This document shows, in pieces, positions 55,879 to 64,000 of a DNA stretch of 64,000 nt. The position numbers were made by a program, and so were the translations under genes. The stretch's first letter is position 1. Every line of letters begins with the position of its first letter. This DNA is from Gluconobacter sp. P1C6_b (GTDB lineage: Bacteria; Pseudomonadota; Alphaproteobacteria; Acetobacterales; Acetobacteraceae). The DNA lies in assembly GCF_018811945.1 (NCBI RefSeq), contig NZ_JACRVU010000012.1, positions 17,553 through 81,552 on the forward strand, written 5' to 3'. Below the pieces are notes generated by a model. That model did no database searches and was not told where the DNA came from. It saw only the letters and a program-made list of their open reading frames with translations.

Positions 55879-56490
55879 TTATTTCGCGGCAGTCTTCTCA
55901 AACGCCCCGGCAATCGTCAGCGTCACGTCATCGCCGACATAGGGGACATATTTCTTCACGCCGAAATCGCTGCGATGGATCGTCGCTTCGGCCTGAAAGC
56001 CGACCGTATAGGCCTTGTCCATCGGGTTGACGCCTGCGCCCACGAAATGGACGTGCAGGACTTCCGGGTGCGTGACGCCATGCAGCGTCAGGTTGCCGGT
56101 CACCAGAGCCTCATCTGTGCCTGTGCGGCGGACCTGCGTCGAGACGAAGGTCGCATCCGGATATTTCGCGACATCGAACCATTCACTGTTTTTGAGTTCG
56201 CCTGTCAGAACCGTGCTGGTGGTCGAAATGCTCGAAACCGGGATGGTCACGTTCAGGTGCGAGGCCTCCGGATTGGCCGTATCAAGCTGAAGCGCGCCGG
56301 TGACGCCGGAAAGCTGGCCGGAATAATAGGTGAAGCCGAAATGCAGCACGGAAAAGCCGATCTGCGTATGGGTGGTCTCGACCGTATAGGCGCCGGACTG
56401 CACCTCAGCAGGGTTGGCGGCATAAGCCGTGGAAGACAGGAGGGCGAGAGCGAACGCAGCGCCTGCGCTCTTGAGAAAACGTGTTTGCAT
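55879..56490 (-). CDS. YceI family periplasmic protein
   Basis: 203 residues from the ATG at 56490 with signal peptide MQTRFLKSAGAAFALALLSSTAYA. The lipocalin-like barrel starts YTVETTHTQIGFSVLHFGF and has DVAKYPDATF and HRSDFGVKKY, all YceI signatures. Members bind polyprenoid or amphiphilic lipids. An ATG six codons earlier is possible. It lies 37 bp after the DODA-type gene and may share its transcript. Confidence 0.9.
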   Translation of the reverse strand: MQTRFLKSAGAAFALALLSSTAYAANPAEVQSGAYTVETTHTQIGFSVLHFGFTYYSGQLSGVTGALQLDTANPEASHLNVTIPVSSISTTSTVLTGELKNSEWFDVAKYPDATFVSTQVRRTGTDEALVTGNLTLHGVTHPEVLHVHFVGAGVNPMDKAYTVGFQAEATIHRSDFGVKKYVPYVGDDVTLTIAGAFEKTAAK

Positions 56491-56527
56491 GACGTCATGA
56501 TCTTTCATGGAAGGTGAGTTGAGGAGA

Positions 56528-57343
56528 TCAGCCGAACCGGAAACCGGACAGGGCCTTCCCCATGACGATATCGTTGTAATCGCAATGACCTGCGTCAGTT
56601 CCCGCGGCTCCGGCGGCAAACATCAACGGCAGGAGATGTTCTGGCTGGGGGTGACACTCCCGCGCGAATGGGGCGTGCTCCCAGTCCAGCAGGCTCTTTG
56701 TGCGACGATCAGGCGGAGCCTCGACCGCCTGCTGAAGCCAGGTGTCGAATGCGACCGACCTGGCATCCGACACGGCATCGGGGCGCATCAGATGACGCAT
56801 GTTGTGGTAAGTCATGCCCGTGCCCACAATCAGGATGTTTTCATCCCGCAGAGGCGCCAGCATCTCCCCCACTTGCAGAACGCCTGCGGCATCCAGCGAC
56901 CCGGGTAGAGAAATTTCCACGACCGGAATATCCGCATCGGGAAATGCGAGCATGAAGGGAATGAACACTCCGTGATCCAGTCCGCGCGTGGCATTTTCTG
57001 TGCAGGCAATGCCCCTGTTACGCACGAGGTCACGGATTTTCCCGGCCAAGGCAGGCGCTCCGGGTACGGGATATTCAAGCTGATAGGTGTGAGGTGGAAA
57101 GCCGTAATAATCATAGATCAGCGACGGATGGGCTGCTGATCCGACAACCATATCCGATGTCTCCCAGTGGCCGGAGAGGACCACAATGGCATTCGGACGA
57201 CGTGGCAGGGATGGCTCTACAGACCGGAGATAGGCTGCCATGCGATCCCATGTCGTCCCCCACTCCATAAAGAAGCACGGACCGCCACCATGCGGCAGAA
57301 AAAGAACGGGTTGCCGCGTAGTGTCCTGATCTTTCAGGGTCAT
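56528..57343 (-). CDS. DODA-type (LigB-like) extradiol dioxygenase family protein
   Basis: 271 residues. FLPHGGGPCFF (His) and SGHWETSD (His) plus HNMRHL and a C-terminal HLLPLMFAAGAA supply the iron/zinc ligands of the YgiD/4,5-DOPA-dioxygenase-like group of the LigB fold. It should open catechol-type rings or act on aldehydes. A LysR gene is divergent, a common pairing. I chose the ATG at 57343, after which the family sequence begins. Confidence 0.88.
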   Translation of the reverse strand: MTLKDQDTTRQPVLFLPHGGGPCFFMEWGTTWDRMAAYLRSVEPSLPRRPNAIVVLSGHWETSDMVVGSAAHPSLIYDYYGFPPHTYQLEYPVPGAPALAGKIRDLVRNRGIACTENATRGLDHGVFIPFMLAFPDADIPVVEISLPGSLDAAGVLQVGEMLAPLRDENILIVGTGMTYHNMRHLMRPDAVSDARSVAFDTWLQQAVEAPPDRRTKSLLDWEHAPFARECHPQPEHLLPLMFAAGAAGTDAGHCDYNDIVMGKALSGFRFG

Positions 57344-57448
57344 CGTGATTGCCTCCGTTCCGTGCGATGGAACTGATCTTGCCACCCTCACCCAAAAAGA
57401 ATAATTCCCTCATCCGGGATAGGATCTGACACCAGGAGTGTGAGGTGA

Positions 57449-58360
57449 ATGCTTGATCGCTTCACGGGCATGCAGGTTTTCGCGAGAGTGGTGGCTCAAG
57501 GCAGCTTTTCAGGTGCCGCACGTTCGCTGGGTCTGTCACAGACGATGGTCACGAAACATATTGCCGCTCTGGAAAGCCGCCTGGGGATCTCGCTGTTCCA
57601 TCGCAGTACGCGCAGGCTGTCTTTGACGGAACCGGGTCGTCTCTTATTCATCCGCTGTCAGAAAATCCTGACGGATCTGGAAGAGATGGAACAGGAAGTC
57701 TCGGCGGAAAACCAGGAGCCGCGCGGGCTTCTGCGCCTGAATGCGCCGGTCTCGTTCGCCATACGGCATGTCGGACCGATCCTGCCAGAGTTCAACCGAC
57801 GCCACCCCCTCGTTACGGTCGAACTGGGGCTGGACGACCGGCGGATTGATCCGATCACGGAAGGATGGGACCTGACGCTGCGCATCGGACGGATGCCATC
57901 GAGTGCACTGCGGTCGCGCCGGCTGGCGCAGGTCGATTTCGTGGTCTGCGCAGCACCGTCCTATCTGGAAGAGTATGGCACGCCCCGCAGCGTTGCCGAA
58001 CTGACGAACCACCGCTGTCTGGGTTACACGCTCGGCGACGAGATCAGCAGCGCGCGCTGGAGCTTTGGTGCGAATGGCGAGCGCACGGTCCCGGTGAGCG
58101 GCCCCATGCACGCCAATAACGGCGATATCCTGCGCGAGGCTGCCGTAGCGGGACAGGGCATCATCTACCAGCCGACATTCATCGTCTCGGATGAACTGAA
58201 ATCCGGCAGACTGGTTCCGCTGCCGCTCGATGTGGCCGTCATGACAGGGCCGGAACTGCATGCCGTCTATGCGCCGACACCGCATGTCCCGCTCAAGATC
58301 CGGGCGATGATCGATTTTCTGGTTGAGCGCTATGGGCCGGTTCCGCCCTGGACGATCTGA
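57449..58360 (+). CDS. LysR-family regulator
   Basis: 303 residues. HTH: MQVFARVVAQGSFSGAARSLGLSQTMVTKHIAALESRLG. The effector domain is typical (RGLLRLNAPVSFAIRHVGP). It is divergent from the DODA-type and YceI genes with 105 bp between starts, so it likely controls them. Its closest general type is the family of regulators of quinone- or pollutant-responsive oxidoreductases. Confidence 0.88.
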   Translation: MLDRFTGMQVFARVVAQGSFSGAARSLGLSQTMVTKHIAALESRLGISLFHRSTRRLSLTEPGRLLFIRCQKILTDLEEMEQEVSAENQEPRGLLRLNAPVSFAIRHVGPILPEFNRRHPLVTVELGLDDRRIDPITEGWDLTLRIGRMPSSALRSRRLAQVDFVVCAAPSYLEEYGTPRSVAELTNHRCLGYTLGDEISSARWSFGANGERTVPVSGPMHANNGDILREAAVAGQGIIYQPTFIVSDELKSGRLVPLPLDVAVMTGPELHAVYAPTPHVPLKIRAMIDFLVERYGPVPPWTI

Positions 58361-58380
58361 CGGAACCGGAAAAACGTGCC

Positions 58381-60069
58381 TTACTGAACCGTAGCCGGAG
58401 CGGTCTTCTGGCGGATCGCGGCGAATTCCGAACCAGCCTTCCATTGTGGCCAGTCATGCGAAAAGGCCACGTCATGCCCGACTTTCCACACGGCCCAGAC
58501 GTCCTGCGCGGCACCACGCACATCCCAGTCCGGGCTCCAGGCATCGCAGGCCTGATGGTAGCAGGCCATATAGGCCGTCAGCCATTTGCCGCCCGCTTCC
58601 GTCCCACCTTTCAGAAGAGCGAACTTTCCGGCCATATCCATGACAGCAAGCACCGGCACCCCGGCACGCGCGAAGGGCAGATGGTCCGCACGATAGAAGG
58701 CGCCACGCTCGGGCATCGCTTCCGGCTGCGCCGTGCGGCCCTGAAGGGCGACGGCAGCGGCGAACTGCTCCTGAAGCGTGTCCTGCCCGGCGCCGATAAT
58801 GAAGGCATTATGCGCAGGTCCTGCCATCTGGAGCACGTCCATCGTCAGATTGGCAGCCGTCCTGTCCAGCGGCGCCAGCGGATGGGCAACGTACCAGCCT
58901 GATCCCAGCAGACCGCGCTCCTCGCCCGTCCAGGCGGCGAAACGGATGGTACGGTCGGGCTTCGGTCCGGCCTTGAAGGCGCGGGCGATTTCAAACAGCG
59001 CCGCAATGCCGGAGCCATCGTCGATCGCACCGCGACGGATGACAGTATGGCCCTGCGCGTCGGTGCTTTTGCCGTATGCGTCCCAATGCGCCCCGAACAT
59101 GACCGTCTCGTCCGGATATTTCGCGCCCGTAATCTTGGCGAGCACGTTCTGGCTTTGCAGACGATCGACCGTGACCGGCAGGTCGGCTGAGAACGTCGTG
59201 TGCTTCAGCGTGACGGGACGGAAGCTTTGGGAACGGGCTTTAATGCGCAGGGCATCAAGATCCAGCCCGGCCTGCCGGAAGAGCGCAGCCGCAGCCTTGC
59301 CTTCAAGCCAGCCCTGAACGGGGACGGGGCGGCTTTCGGTGGCAGCATGTTCCACATCATACGCCTCACCGCCCGGTGCCACGACCGTGCTCCAGGGGTA
59401 GGACGCGCCTGCCGTGTCGTGCACGATCAGGGCAGCGACGGCGCCACGGCGGGCGGCTTCTTCGTATTTGTAGGTCCAGCGACCGTAATACGTCATGGTC
59501 TTGCCGCCGAAGCGACCGGCGACGGGTTCACCGGGAGCCGCATCGAAATCGGGATCGTTGACGAGGAAAACCGCGACCTTGCCCTTGAGGTCGACGCCCT
59601 TGAAATCATCCCAGTGGCGCTCCGGCGCATGCACACCATAGCCCACGAAAACCATCGGAGCGTCTTTGACGCGCAGGCGGTCTTCCGGCAGCAGCGTCGA
59701 GAGATAGATGTCCTGAAGCTGGATCAGGGGGAGCGCCCTATCACCGGTCCGGGCACTGATGGAACCGTTCGCAGCGGTTCTGGTCCGGAGCATGGGAACC
59801 GTCTGCGTCCATCCGCCATTTTCGCCTGCCGGTTCAAGCCCCAGAGCCTTGTACTGCTCGATCAGCCAGGGAACCGTGACCTTCTCCCCTTCCGTTCCGG
59901 GGGCACGGCCCTCGAAGCGGTCGGACGCCAGGATCTTCATCGTCTCCGACATGCGCGACGGGCTGATCTCGGCTGTCGGGTCTGCATGACCGGCGACCGG
60001 AGCGAAAAGAAGCGCTGTCAGGGCAGTACCGAGAAACAGGCTGCGTCGGGGGAATGTCTTCTGTGTCAT
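58381..60069 (-). CDS. M28-family zinc metallopeptidase, exported
   Basis: 562 residues with signal peptide (SLFLGTALTALLFAPVAGHA). The PA domain precedes the peptidase part. Metal residues: His and Asp in FGAHWDAYG, Asp in DDGSGIAALFE, catalytic Glu-Glu in TGEERGLLGSG, and a late His in DHLPFARAG. It would hydrolyse peptides or amino-acid esters in the periplasm. It stands alone on its strand before the next membrane gene. Confidence 0.9.
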   Translation of the reverse strand: MTQKTFPRRSLFLGTALTALLFAPVAGHADPTAEISPSRMSETMKILASDRFEGRAPGTEGEKVTVPWLIEQYKALGLEPAGENGGWTQTVPMLRTRTAANGSISARTGDRALPLIQLQDIYLSTLLPEDRLRVKDAPMVFVGYGVHAPERHWDDFKGVDLKGKVAVFLVNDPDFDAAPGEPVAGRFGGKTMTYYGRWTYKYEEAARRGAVAALIVHDTAGASYPWSTVVAPGGEAYDVEHAATESRPVPVQGWLEGKAAAALFRQAGLDLDALRIKARSQSFRPVTLKHTTFSADLPVTVDRLQSQNVLAKITGAKYPDETVMFGAHWDAYGKSTDAQGHTVIRRGAIDDGSGIAALFEIARAFKAGPKPDRTIRFAAWTGEERGLLGSGWYVAHPLAPLDRTAANLTMDVLQMAGPAHNAFIIGAGQDTLQEQFAAAVALQGRTAQPEAMPERGAFYRADHLPFARAGVPVLAVMDMAGKFALLKGGTEAGGKWLTAYMACYHQACDAWSPDWDVRGAAQDVWAVWKVGHDVAFSHDWPQWKAGSEFAAIRQKTAPATVQ

Positions 60070-60084
60070 GGCAAGACCATATCT

Positions 60085-61656
60085 TCAGTTACGGTTCTGG
60101 GAAGAAGAAATCGGAGCGGCGTCTTTCAGTGCTACCGGTTCCACACGATCACGGCGGATATAGACGCTCTTTTCAACCGGATCGCGCTGATAATCCTGCG
60201 CGAGTATCTTCAGGACGCAGGGCATGAAATCCGCAGGGGCCCACCTGCCCCACACGTGATAATCATCGAAATAGATGACGGGCGGAAGATCCTGCGGAAG
60301 GTCATGGCACAGGTCACGCTCATAGCCATGCCAGGGGTGACGCGCGTAGTCCGCCTCCCATGGCAGGTATTCATGGTATTTCTTCATGGAAAGACGGCCG
60401 GCGTAAATATAGACGTCCGGATTATAGGGAATAACCAGAATGCGCTCATCCGGGCGGGAATGGGCCTGAATGGCCTTCACGAAGCCGACATCCCTGTTTT
60501 CGCGGATCGGATGAAAGCCAGCCTGACGCTGCTGCTGCCGTGTCAGGCCATGGAGTGAGGAGACGGCGTGCCGGGCCCCGATGACATAGAGGACACAGAA
60601 GGCGAGCGCGAGGCATGGTGCGGCACGGTCATGGGACTGCAATACCCGCATCATCATCAGAACGCAGAGTGTGAGCGCGCCCATGACGAATGTTCCGTTC
60701 TGAAATCCGAATGCGCCGCGCACCTGCATCATCAGCACCGCTCCCACGAGCAGCAGGGCTGACAGTCTGTGCCGGGATGTTGCGAGAACGAGAATACTGC
60801 CGATCACGAAGCAGATTACGGCCAGGGACTGGATCGTGGTATCGGGCCGGAAGGATGGAACAAGGCTGAGAAACAGGGTGCCAAGGCCCACGTCGATATA
60901 GGGGGCATAGTAGAACTGGTTGGCGACGAAGTGATAGGCGATCATACCGCCCAGATCGCCGTAAACCGCCATCCAGAGCGCGCTGAGGACAAGGGCCGCG
61001 CCGGCACCGAGCAGAACCTGCAGGATTCCGCTCCAGTAGCCCGGACGTCTTACGGCAATGATGACCAGCCCCAGCAGGACTGCTGTCGGACCGAAGGAAT
61101 AGGCCGTGAGCGGCAGAAGGGCGATGCAGGCCCCACCGCATCGCGCCTGCCAGTTGCCAACCTCCTCTCCCAGCAGAACCGGAAGAACCAGCAGCGCCAT
61201 GGCGCCCGCAAGCAGATCACCACCGATGGTCCAGTAACTGTCCATGTTGAACGCCTGGATCGTCCACTGCGCGCCCATTGCGACAAGCCATGCCGCAGTT
61301 GCAAGGCACCGAACGGATGGTTTTCTGAGCGCCGGGGACAGGAAGACGGTCATGGCGCTGGCCATCGTACAGACAGCCGGGATGAGCCGCATGAGATAGG
61401 CATGGCGGAAATCGGTCACCAGGCCGACGAGCCACGACAGGGCGAAAATCAGCGGGCCGTGCGCGTCGATATAATCGCGATACAGGATATCGCCCCTGAC
61501 GATGGCCAGTCCGCCGAGGATATGGCCGGATTCATCGCCGAAAGGTGAGGCTCCGAGGCCGAAAAACGTCTTCAGGCCGAAATACAGCGCGGCAAGCATC
61601 GCAAGGAATGGGCCGCAAAAAGGAAGGAATCTCATTCTGCTCATGGGTGTCGGCAT
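60085..61656 (-). CDS. GT-C-like multi-helix membrane protein, function unknown
   Basis: 523 residues with about eleven helices and a C-terminal soluble part. The first loop has GDESGHILGGLAIVRGDILYRDY, an Asp-Glu pair as in the catalytic loop of GT-C glycosyltransferases such as ArnT and PMT. The C-terminus resembles the soluble domain of these enzymes. A transfer of sugar from a lipid donor is possible but unproven. The start could be six codons later (MSRMRF). Confidence 0.6.
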   Translation of the reverse strand: MPTPMSRMRFLPFCGPFLAMLAALYFGLKTFFGLGASPFGDESGHILGGLAIVRGDILYRDYIDAHGPLIFALSWLVGLVTDFRHAYLMRLIPAVCTMASAMTVFLSPALRKPSVRCLATAAWLVAMGAQWTIQAFNMDSYWTIGGDLLAGAMALLVLPVLLGEEVGNWQARCGGACIALLPLTAYSFGPTAVLLGLVIIAVRRPGYWSGILQVLLGAGAALVLSALWMAVYGDLGGMIAYHFVANQFYYAPYIDVGLGTLFLSLVPSFRPDTTIQSLAVICFVIGSILVLATSRHRLSALLLVGAVLMMQVRGAFGFQNGTFVMGALTLCVLMMMRVLQSHDRAAPCLALAFCVLYVIGARHAVSSLHGLTRQQQRQAGFHPIRENRDVGFVKAIQAHSRPDERILVIPYNPDVYIYAGRLSMKKYHEYLPWEADYARHPWHGYERDLCHDLPQDLPPVIYFDDYHVWGRWAPADFMPCVLKILAQDYQRDPVEKSVYIRRDRVEPVALKDAAPISSSQNRN

Positions 61657-61716
61657 ATTTTTGTCCAGAAAGAAAAGACCGGGAGGAAAGATGAGGTCTT
61701 TCCTCCCGGCTTGTAA

Positions 61717-63843
61717 TTACTTGCCCTGTTCGGAAACAAGCCCACGATGCACCAGCATCGGAGTGATGTCCGGGTCGCGGCCGTAGAAGGCGCGGAACAT
61801 CGGGCCGTAATCCATGGTGTGTCCCTTCGAGAGGATCATGTCGCGGAAGCGCTGTCCGTTTTCACGTGTCAGACCACCATGCTCCTGGAACCAGGAGAAC
61901 ACGTCCTGATCCAGCATTTCCGTCCACAGATAGGCGTAATAGCCGGCGGAATATCCGTTGGACCAGATATGCAGGAAGTAGCTGGAACGATAACGCGGCG
62001 GAACGGCTGCGACGTCCAGCCCCGTGCTGTTCAGCGCATCGCTCTCAAACCTGTCCACGTCCTGACGCGGTGCCGTCGCGGGTAGGCTGTGCCACTTCAT
62101 GTCCAGCTCGGCTGCGGCGACGATTTCACCCAGCGCATAGCCCTGATTGAAATGTGCGGCCTTGCGGATCTTCTCGACCAGGGCCCTGGGCATCGGAGCG
62201 CCGGTCTTGTAGTGCCGGGCGTAATTCGACAGGACTTTCGGGTCCAGCGCCCAGTTCTCGTTGAACTGGGAGGGGAACTCCACGAAGTCGCGCGCCACGC
62301 TCGTGCCGGACAGCGACGGATAGGTCTGGTCCGCGAAAAGCCCATGCAGGGCGTGGCCAAACTCGTGGAACATGGTCGTCACGTCGTCGGACGTGATGAG
62401 CTGCGGCTGGCCGGGGGCCGCCTTGGTGAAGTTGGCGACGTTGTAGATGACGGGCTTCGTACCCAGCAGCCTGGACTGCCCGACGAAGTTGGACATCCAC
62501 GCACCGCCGGACTTGTTGTCCCGCTTGAAGTAATCGAAATACATCAGGCCCAGCGGAGAGCCGTCCTTGTCATGGACTTCAAAGACCATGACGTCAGGCT
62601 GATAGACGGGGATATCCGTCCGCTGCTGGAACGTAATCCCGTAAAGCTGGTTGGCGGCAAAGAACACACCATCCGTCAGGACCGTTTTGAGCTCGAAATA
62701 CGGTTTGATTTCATCCTGATCGAGATTGTACTTCGCGCGGCGTACCTGATCGGAATAATGCTCCCAGTCCCACGGCTTCAGATCGAACTTCCCGCCGTCC
62801 TTGCGGATGGCTTTCTGCAGGACCTCGGCTTCGCGCTTCTGTTCCGCAACCGTGGCCGGGACGAGCTGCTGCATGAAGTTGTCCGCAGCTTCCGGCGTCT
62901 TGGCCATCTGATCGTACAGCGTATAGGCGGCGAAATTCGGATAGCCGAAGAGCGCGGCCTTCTGCGCGCGGAGTTCTGCCAGTTCGGCGATCGTGGCGCG
63001 GGTATCGTTGTCGTCGCCTTTCTCGGCACGGGTCCAGCTCTGCTCGAACAGGGCCTGCCGGGTTTCGCGATCCGTCAGGGAAGACAGGGCGGGCTGCTGC
63101 GTCGTATTCTGAAGGGGGATGACCCATTTTCCGGTCAGTCCCCGCTCCTGCGCGGACTTGGCGGCTGAGGCGATCGTGTTGTCATCCAGACCGGCCAGCG
63201 CCTTCTTGTTGTCCACAATCAGGGCGCCGTTCTTGGCGCTGGCAATCAGCTTCTGTTCGTACTGCGTCTCAAGATTGGAGAGACGCGTGTTGATCGCGCG
63301 CAGCTTCGTCTTGTCCGCCGCGGAGAGCTGGGCGCCAGCATGGACGAACTGCTGGTAATAGATGTCGAGAAGCTGGGCCTGTTCGGGCGTCAGGTTGAGC
63401 TTCTCGCGGCGGTCATAGAGGGACTTCACACGGGCAAAGAGCTTCGCGTTCAGATAGACTTCATCTTCATGGGCCGTCAGCCGGGGCGCTTCCTGGCTCT
63501 GCACCTTGTCCAGCGTATCGTCGGTATTGGCCTGGTAAACACCGTAGAACGTCATCTGCACACGGTTGAGGGTCTGGCCCGCGCGCTCCATGGCGGCAAT
63601 GGTGTTGTCGAACGTCGGAGCTGCGCGGTTCCCGGCGATTGCCTTGATCTCACGCAGATGCTCGGCCATTCCGCGCTCGAAGGCCGGAGCGTAGTCACTG
63701 TCCGAGATCTGATCGAAACGGGGAGCCTGATAGGGGAGCGTGCTGGCCGAAAAGAACGGGTTCGTGGAAGCGGCATGCGCTTCCGTTGAAAGGGAAAACG
63801 CTGAAACCGCAAGGACTGCGGCAAGCCTGAAATTGAAAGCCAT
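61717..63843 (-). CDS. M3-family metallopeptidase, dipeptidyl carboxypeptidase-like, exported
   Basis: 708 residues with signal peptide (FRLAAVLAVSAFSLSTEAHA). The zinc site is HEFGHALHG near residue 489, with the third ligand Glu about 25 residues on (DFVEFPSQF). Such enzymes release dipeptides from the C-terminus of peptides. It is the last gene fully inside the window; the bases beyond 63843 hold its promoter. Confidence 0.92.
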   Translation of the reverse strand: MAFNFRLAAVLAVSAFSLSTEAHAASTNPFFSASTLPYQAPRFDQISDSDYAPAFERGMAEHLREIKAIAGNRAAPTFDNTIAAMERAGQTLNRVQMTFYGVYQANTDDTLDKVQSQEAPRLTAHEDEVYLNAKLFARVKSLYDRREKLNLTPEQAQLLDIYYQQFVHAGAQLSAADKTKLRAINTRLSNLETQYEQKLIASAKNGALIVDNKKALAGLDDNTIASAAKSAQERGLTGKWVIPLQNTTQQPALSSLTDRETRQALFEQSWTRAEKGDDNDTRATIAELAELRAQKAALFGYPNFAAYTLYDQMAKTPEAADNFMQQLVPATVAEQKREAEVLQKAIRKDGGKFDLKPWDWEHYSDQVRRAKYNLDQDEIKPYFELKTVLTDGVFFAANQLYGITFQQRTDIPVYQPDVMVFEVHDKDGSPLGLMYFDYFKRDNKSGGAWMSNFVGQSRLLGTKPVIYNVANFTKAAPGQPQLITSDDVTTMFHEFGHALHGLFADQTYPSLSGTSVARDFVEFPSQFNENWALDPKVLSNYARHYKTGAPMPRALVEKIRKAAHFNQGYALGEIVAAAELDMKWHSLPATAPRQDVDRFESDALNSTGLDVAAVPPRYRSSYFLHIWSNGYSAGYYAYLWTEMLDQDVFSWFQEHGGLTRENGQRFRDMILSKGHTMDYGPMFRAFYGRDPDITPMLVHRGLVSEQGK

Positions 63844-64000
63844 GAAATCGCCTGTAATACTCGTGATGATGCCGAACCGTATGGTGTTCAGGAAGGATCG
63901 TCAAACGACTGATCCCGCTGCCGAAAGCGTGCGGAAACTGCCAATTGGCGCTTGACGGCATTTTCTCCTTGGTGCGTGCGAAAACTCCTCCCTAGACCGG

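Overview
The window looks like the chromosome of an acetic acid bacterium, most likely Gluconobacter or a close relative (Acetobacteraceae, Alphaproteobacteria). Evidence for this is the GC-rich coding sequence, a complete N-ATPase type F1Fo operon, a sorbosone dehydrogenase-like ALDH fused by overlap to a sorbose dehydrogenase-like GMC enzyme, many periplasmic oxidases and peptidases, and the TonB receptor/DUF3649/PepSY/DUF3325 iron locus. I place the genus by inference from gene content only. I see no rRNA, tRNA, insertion sequence, prophage or CRISPR array.

Layout. 1-3304 (+): the 3' end of a TonB-dependent siderophore receptor and three overlapping membrane genes for iron uptake. 3317-6184 (-): a Tat-exported phospholipase C and a small lipoprotein. 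6256-12784 (-): nine-gene N-ATPase operon in the order atpDCQRBEFAG, without a separate delta gene. 13093-16555: a Pit phosphate transporter converging on a Nudix hydrolase, then GAPDH. 16624-18024 (-): a GalP-like sugar transporter. 18133-32644: a catabolic cluster of eleven enzyme genes on the minus strand and a divergent TetR regulator. 32917-36889: a cold-shock protein, LysR/YeiH, and a lysine-dehydrogenase-like gene with an Lrp regulator. 36996-39623 (+): an ABC-2 exporter. 39634-46150: small enzymes, MYG1, a second Pit transporter, a secreted nuclease, and an unusual secreted protein ending in a superinfection-immunity domain. 46157-47610 (-): a fluoride/proton antiporter of the CLC-F type preceded by a fluoride riboswitch. 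47769-63843: M1 aminopeptidase, ABC-F ATPase, porin, MFS transporter, YceI, DODA-type dioxygenase with LysR, M28 peptidase, a GT-C-like membrane protein and an M3 peptidase.

The most interesting region is 18133-32644. An alcohol/ketose oxidase (GMC), an aldehyde dehydrogenase, a CoA-transferase, an acyl-CoA dehydrogenase, an SDR, a DUF993 aldolase-like protein, a sugar-phosphate-isomerase-like TIM barrel, a glycerate 2-kinase, both ETF subunits and ETF:ubiquinone oxidoreductase are packed into three units. Each unit is preceded by, or lies next to, a copy of the same dyad, GTAAC-N10-GTTAC (one arm has a mismatch in one copy). I infer that this is the operator of the divergent TetR protein and that the three units form one regulon. 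It would oxidise an unknown alcohol or sugar-derived compound through an acyl-CoA intermediate, with electrons passed to ubiquinone. The substrate is not evident.

Other notable points are a fluoride riboswitch whose 3' segment can pair with the clcF ribosome binding site, a b-delta fusion in the N-ATPase, a GAPDH without the usual NAD-selecting Asp, and a Pit gene preceded by a three-codon reading frame.
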